A DNA stretch of 60,020 nucleotides from Gnetum montanum (taxonomy: Eukaryota > Streptophyta > Gnetopsida > Gnetales > Gnetaceae), in the NCBI GenBank assembly GCA_015680685.1, contig MNCI01013697.1:12281-72300 (forward strand), read 5' to 3'. The translations under genes were made by a program, and so were the position numbers. Shown here in pieces: positions 57,985 to 60,020 of the stretch. The notes under the pieces are model-generated. The model did no database searches and was not told the origin of the DNA. It worked only from the letters and a program-made list of their open reading frames with translations. Positions within the stretch are counted from its first letter, which is position 1. Each line of letters starts with the position of its first letter.

Positions 57985-59600
57985 ATGACCAAGAAGATTG
58001 ATAGTTTGGAAAGTTTAAAAGTTTCAAAAGATATTCTAGATTCTAAGACTGATTCTTCATCAGAAGAAGAACAAAAGAAAGTTTTTGAATTGGGAACAAG
58101 TAGTGGAGTGAAAACTAGAAGATCAAGAAGATCACCCATTATATCTGGTTTATTGATTTATAAGAGAAGATCTAGAAAGTCTAAGAGTTCAACTATCCAA
58201 AGGAATAGGATGGCAAATCCTTGGCAAAGAGTTACACCATTAGGATTTCAAAATTACAATGATATTCCTAAGGTAGTTTACAAATATTTGCCTGAGCCTT
58301 TCATTCCTGGAAAAGCTTATTTAGCTGAAGAATATATTCACATGTTTGAGTTAGCTTTAGCTCATGCAAATATTCAACATCAAGATCAAGCTTGTAGGTT
58401 GTTTGTATCAAATTTAAAGGATATGGCTTAGATTTGATATTCAAACTTACCAAGTAATAGTATTACAAGTTGGGATGACATGAAGAATCTTTTCTTGGCC
58501 CAGTTTGGTAATTAATTAGATCAACAACTACTATACAGTGGACTGATACAAGCTAAGCAAGGAGTTAAAGAGTCAATTAGAGATTTTAACATCAAGGTTC
58601 AATGAACTTGTGGACTCTTTCAAAGACAATATAGACCATCAGAAGAAATGCTTAAAGAAACTTATCTTAAGGATGTCAACCCCAACATTTCAATTTGGTT
58701 AAGGAGAACTCCAAACTTAACTACACTAAATGACTACTTTAGTGAAGCTATACAGTTAGAAAAATAGTTGAACTTGAATCCTGAAGAAAATATTGCAATT
58801 CAAAAAAGAGAAGAAAGAGTTATGATTCCTATGCAAGATTTAGCTCAATTTAAAGCTTTACCAGGTCCATATCATGTTAAGATAGAGCAAGAACATGAAA
58901 GAGTAGGATCTAAAAAAGGACAATTAATGAGAGATATGTCTAACAAAATAGTGAAGCTTGAATAAGGCTTGGCAAGAGTTAATATCAAGGAAGAAAAGAA
59001 AAAGAGGAAGCATAAACATCAAGACACTAAGTTAGCAGAAGACAAGGACGAAAGTGATCTAATTATGTCCAAATTTCTTGATATTGAATCTGATAATGAG
59101 TTATCTAGTGTTCATTATGCAAGTAAATCTTCTAGCAATGGATCTAGCGATACTTCTTCTCTATCAAGTTCTAAAGAAGAAATGTCTTCAGATGAAGAAT
59201 GTAATAATAATGAGGAAAATGGATATAGTCTCCGATAAAAAGAAAGTTTAACTACTTCTAGATCCCCAAATGTTATTACTAATCTATCTACTAAGAGAAA
59301 AGATTTTGAGCCAAATAGAAGAGATAATGATAAAGTTAAAGATAATCAAGTAGGGAAAAGCACTCCAAATCATTCTTTTAATAAATGGATAAAGAAACCA
59401 AGAACTATTGGTGATGGAGAGTATGATTTGATTGAAGACCTTAAACATGTCAAGGCCAATATTAGCTTTTATTAGTTGCTTCAAATAGGAGATCAGCAAA
59501 GAAAGGCTTTAGAGTTCATTAAAGGTAAAAGGAGAGTTTAAGAATCAGAGTTAAGTTATGTGTCTAATAATGATGAGAAATTAAAGACCTCATATGATAA
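57985..59600 (+). pseudogene. gag: Element E gag
   Basis: One reading frame runs from MTKKIDSLESLK (57985) to the protease with no frameshift, interrupted only by about ten in-frame stops (for example about 58430, 58436, 58764, 58963, 59236). The N-terminus is acidic then basic (RRSRRSP). The capsid domain (58210-58760) reads YLAEEYIHMFELALAH, YSNLPSNSITSWDDMKNLFL and a run ending LNDYFSEAIQLE. The C-terminal part is highly charged with Ser/Asp/Glu clusters (58969-59238). Stops fall mostly where Gln or Trp is expected. Confidence 0.8.
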
Positions 59601-60020
59601 GGAAGCTTCTCCTTTCCTTTTAACAATGAAATTTAAGGATAAATACTTACACAATTGTTTGATTGATTCTGGAGCTACATCTACTATAATGCCATTGTCT
59701 ATATGTAAGAAACTTGGTTTGATTCCTGAAAAATCAAATAAAAAAATTGTTCAAGTGGATAAAAGTAGAGTGAAGATTGTGGTTCAATTACCAAATGTCC
59801 TATTGGAAATTTCTTCTGAACCCTACATTAGAAGTAGAGTAACCATTCAAGTGGTAGATATACCAAATTCGCATAGTCTCTTATTGAGTAGAAGTTGGAG
59901 TAAGAATTTCTTAGGTTACATATCAACAGATTATTCTCACATGTGGTTACCTTGGAAAGGAGAACCAAACCAGATATACATCTATAGTGAACCTTTGATG
60001 ATTGATAATATTACTTCAAA
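59601..60020 (+). pseudogene. pro: Element E protease (partial at window edge)
   Basis: In frame with gag: LHNCLIDSGATSTIMPLSI carries the intact DSGA active site (Asp codon 59665-59667). A flap region follows, then HSLLLSRSW, the ILGRDW equivalent, and STDYSHMWLPWKG. No stop occurs from about 59545 to the window end. It would process the polyprotein. The upstream stops make the element non-functional. Confidence 0.8.

Larger units (their letters stand above)
56281..60020 (+). mobile_element. Element E: LTR retrotransposon (5' part), runs off the window
   Basis: An LTR-like promoter region with repeats and a TATA box is followed by an iMet-type primer site (57765-57781), a leader and a gag-pro frame reaching the window end. 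The aspartic protease directly after gag, in the same frame, fits Ty3/gypsy, but the RT needed to assign the lineage lies outside. The left end is uncertain. Confidence 0.75.

Noticed and set aside
1-60020. CRISPR arrays, bacterial operons, rRNA genes, intact tRNA genes
   Set aside because: None seen; the tandem arrays have long, direct, spacer-free units and the coding content is plant retrotransposon.

Overview
This is an AT-rich, gene-poor piece of nuclear DNA from a seed plant with a large, repeat-swollen genome. A conifer or other gymnosperm fits best: long, old, nested Ty3/gypsy elements of the Athila and Tat lineages, transposon-derived ULP1 sequence, and only a decayed LRR fragment as possible host coding sequence. 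The exact taxon cannot be read from the window. No intact protein-coding gene is visible. Nearly every recognisable reading frame is interrupted by in-frame stops, many of them explicable as C-to-T changes at Gln, Arg or Trp codons, the expected scar of long-term cytosine methylation. There is one run of Ns (20711-21577).

Layout. 1-7818: a 41-codon C-terminal reading frame at the very start, four tandem-repeat arrays (about 155 bp, 226 bp, 60 bp and 115 bp periods), and a minus-strand ULP1-protease pseudogene (about 3920-6215). 7819-35515: element A, an Athila-type retrotransposon with both LTRs, near-identical 5-bp flanks (CACAT/CACAC), a tRNA-Asp-type primer site, gag, protease, RT, RNase H, integrase, a purine tract after pol, a 3' extra ORF and the 3' LTR. 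Its gag is split by element C (about 10454-27133), a Tat/Ogre-type element of about 16.7 kb with a repeat-rich LTR, gag-pro, RT, two RNase H domains, integrase and a 38-bp tandem array. 35516-36508: unassigned. 36509 to about 48480: element B, a second copy of the A family in the opposite orientation, so that A and B lie tail to tail. 48480-51300: decayed repeats, a tRNA-like SINE candidate and an LTR-like scrap. 51300-54600: element D, a gag-pro fragment of another Athila-type element. 54840-55900: an LRR disease-resistance-type pseudogene. About 56281-60020: element E, a further retrotransposon (LTR, iMet-type primer site, gag, protease) running off the end.

Most interesting point: between protease and RT, element C carries a whole antisense gene (16939-21760) with at least eight exons and GT-AG introns. 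The sense strand around it looks like the Ogre-type pro/RT intron. A donor overlaps the stop codon that ends gag-pro (16366) and an acceptor lies at 22323-22324; joining them keeps the reading frame. Introns in the antisense gene cannot be spliced out of the sense genomic RNA, so the arrangement would let an intron-bearing passenger gene survive retrotransposition. Elements A and B carry their extra ORF in sense orientation downstream of pol instead, and B has an LTR-like promoter fragment in front of it.
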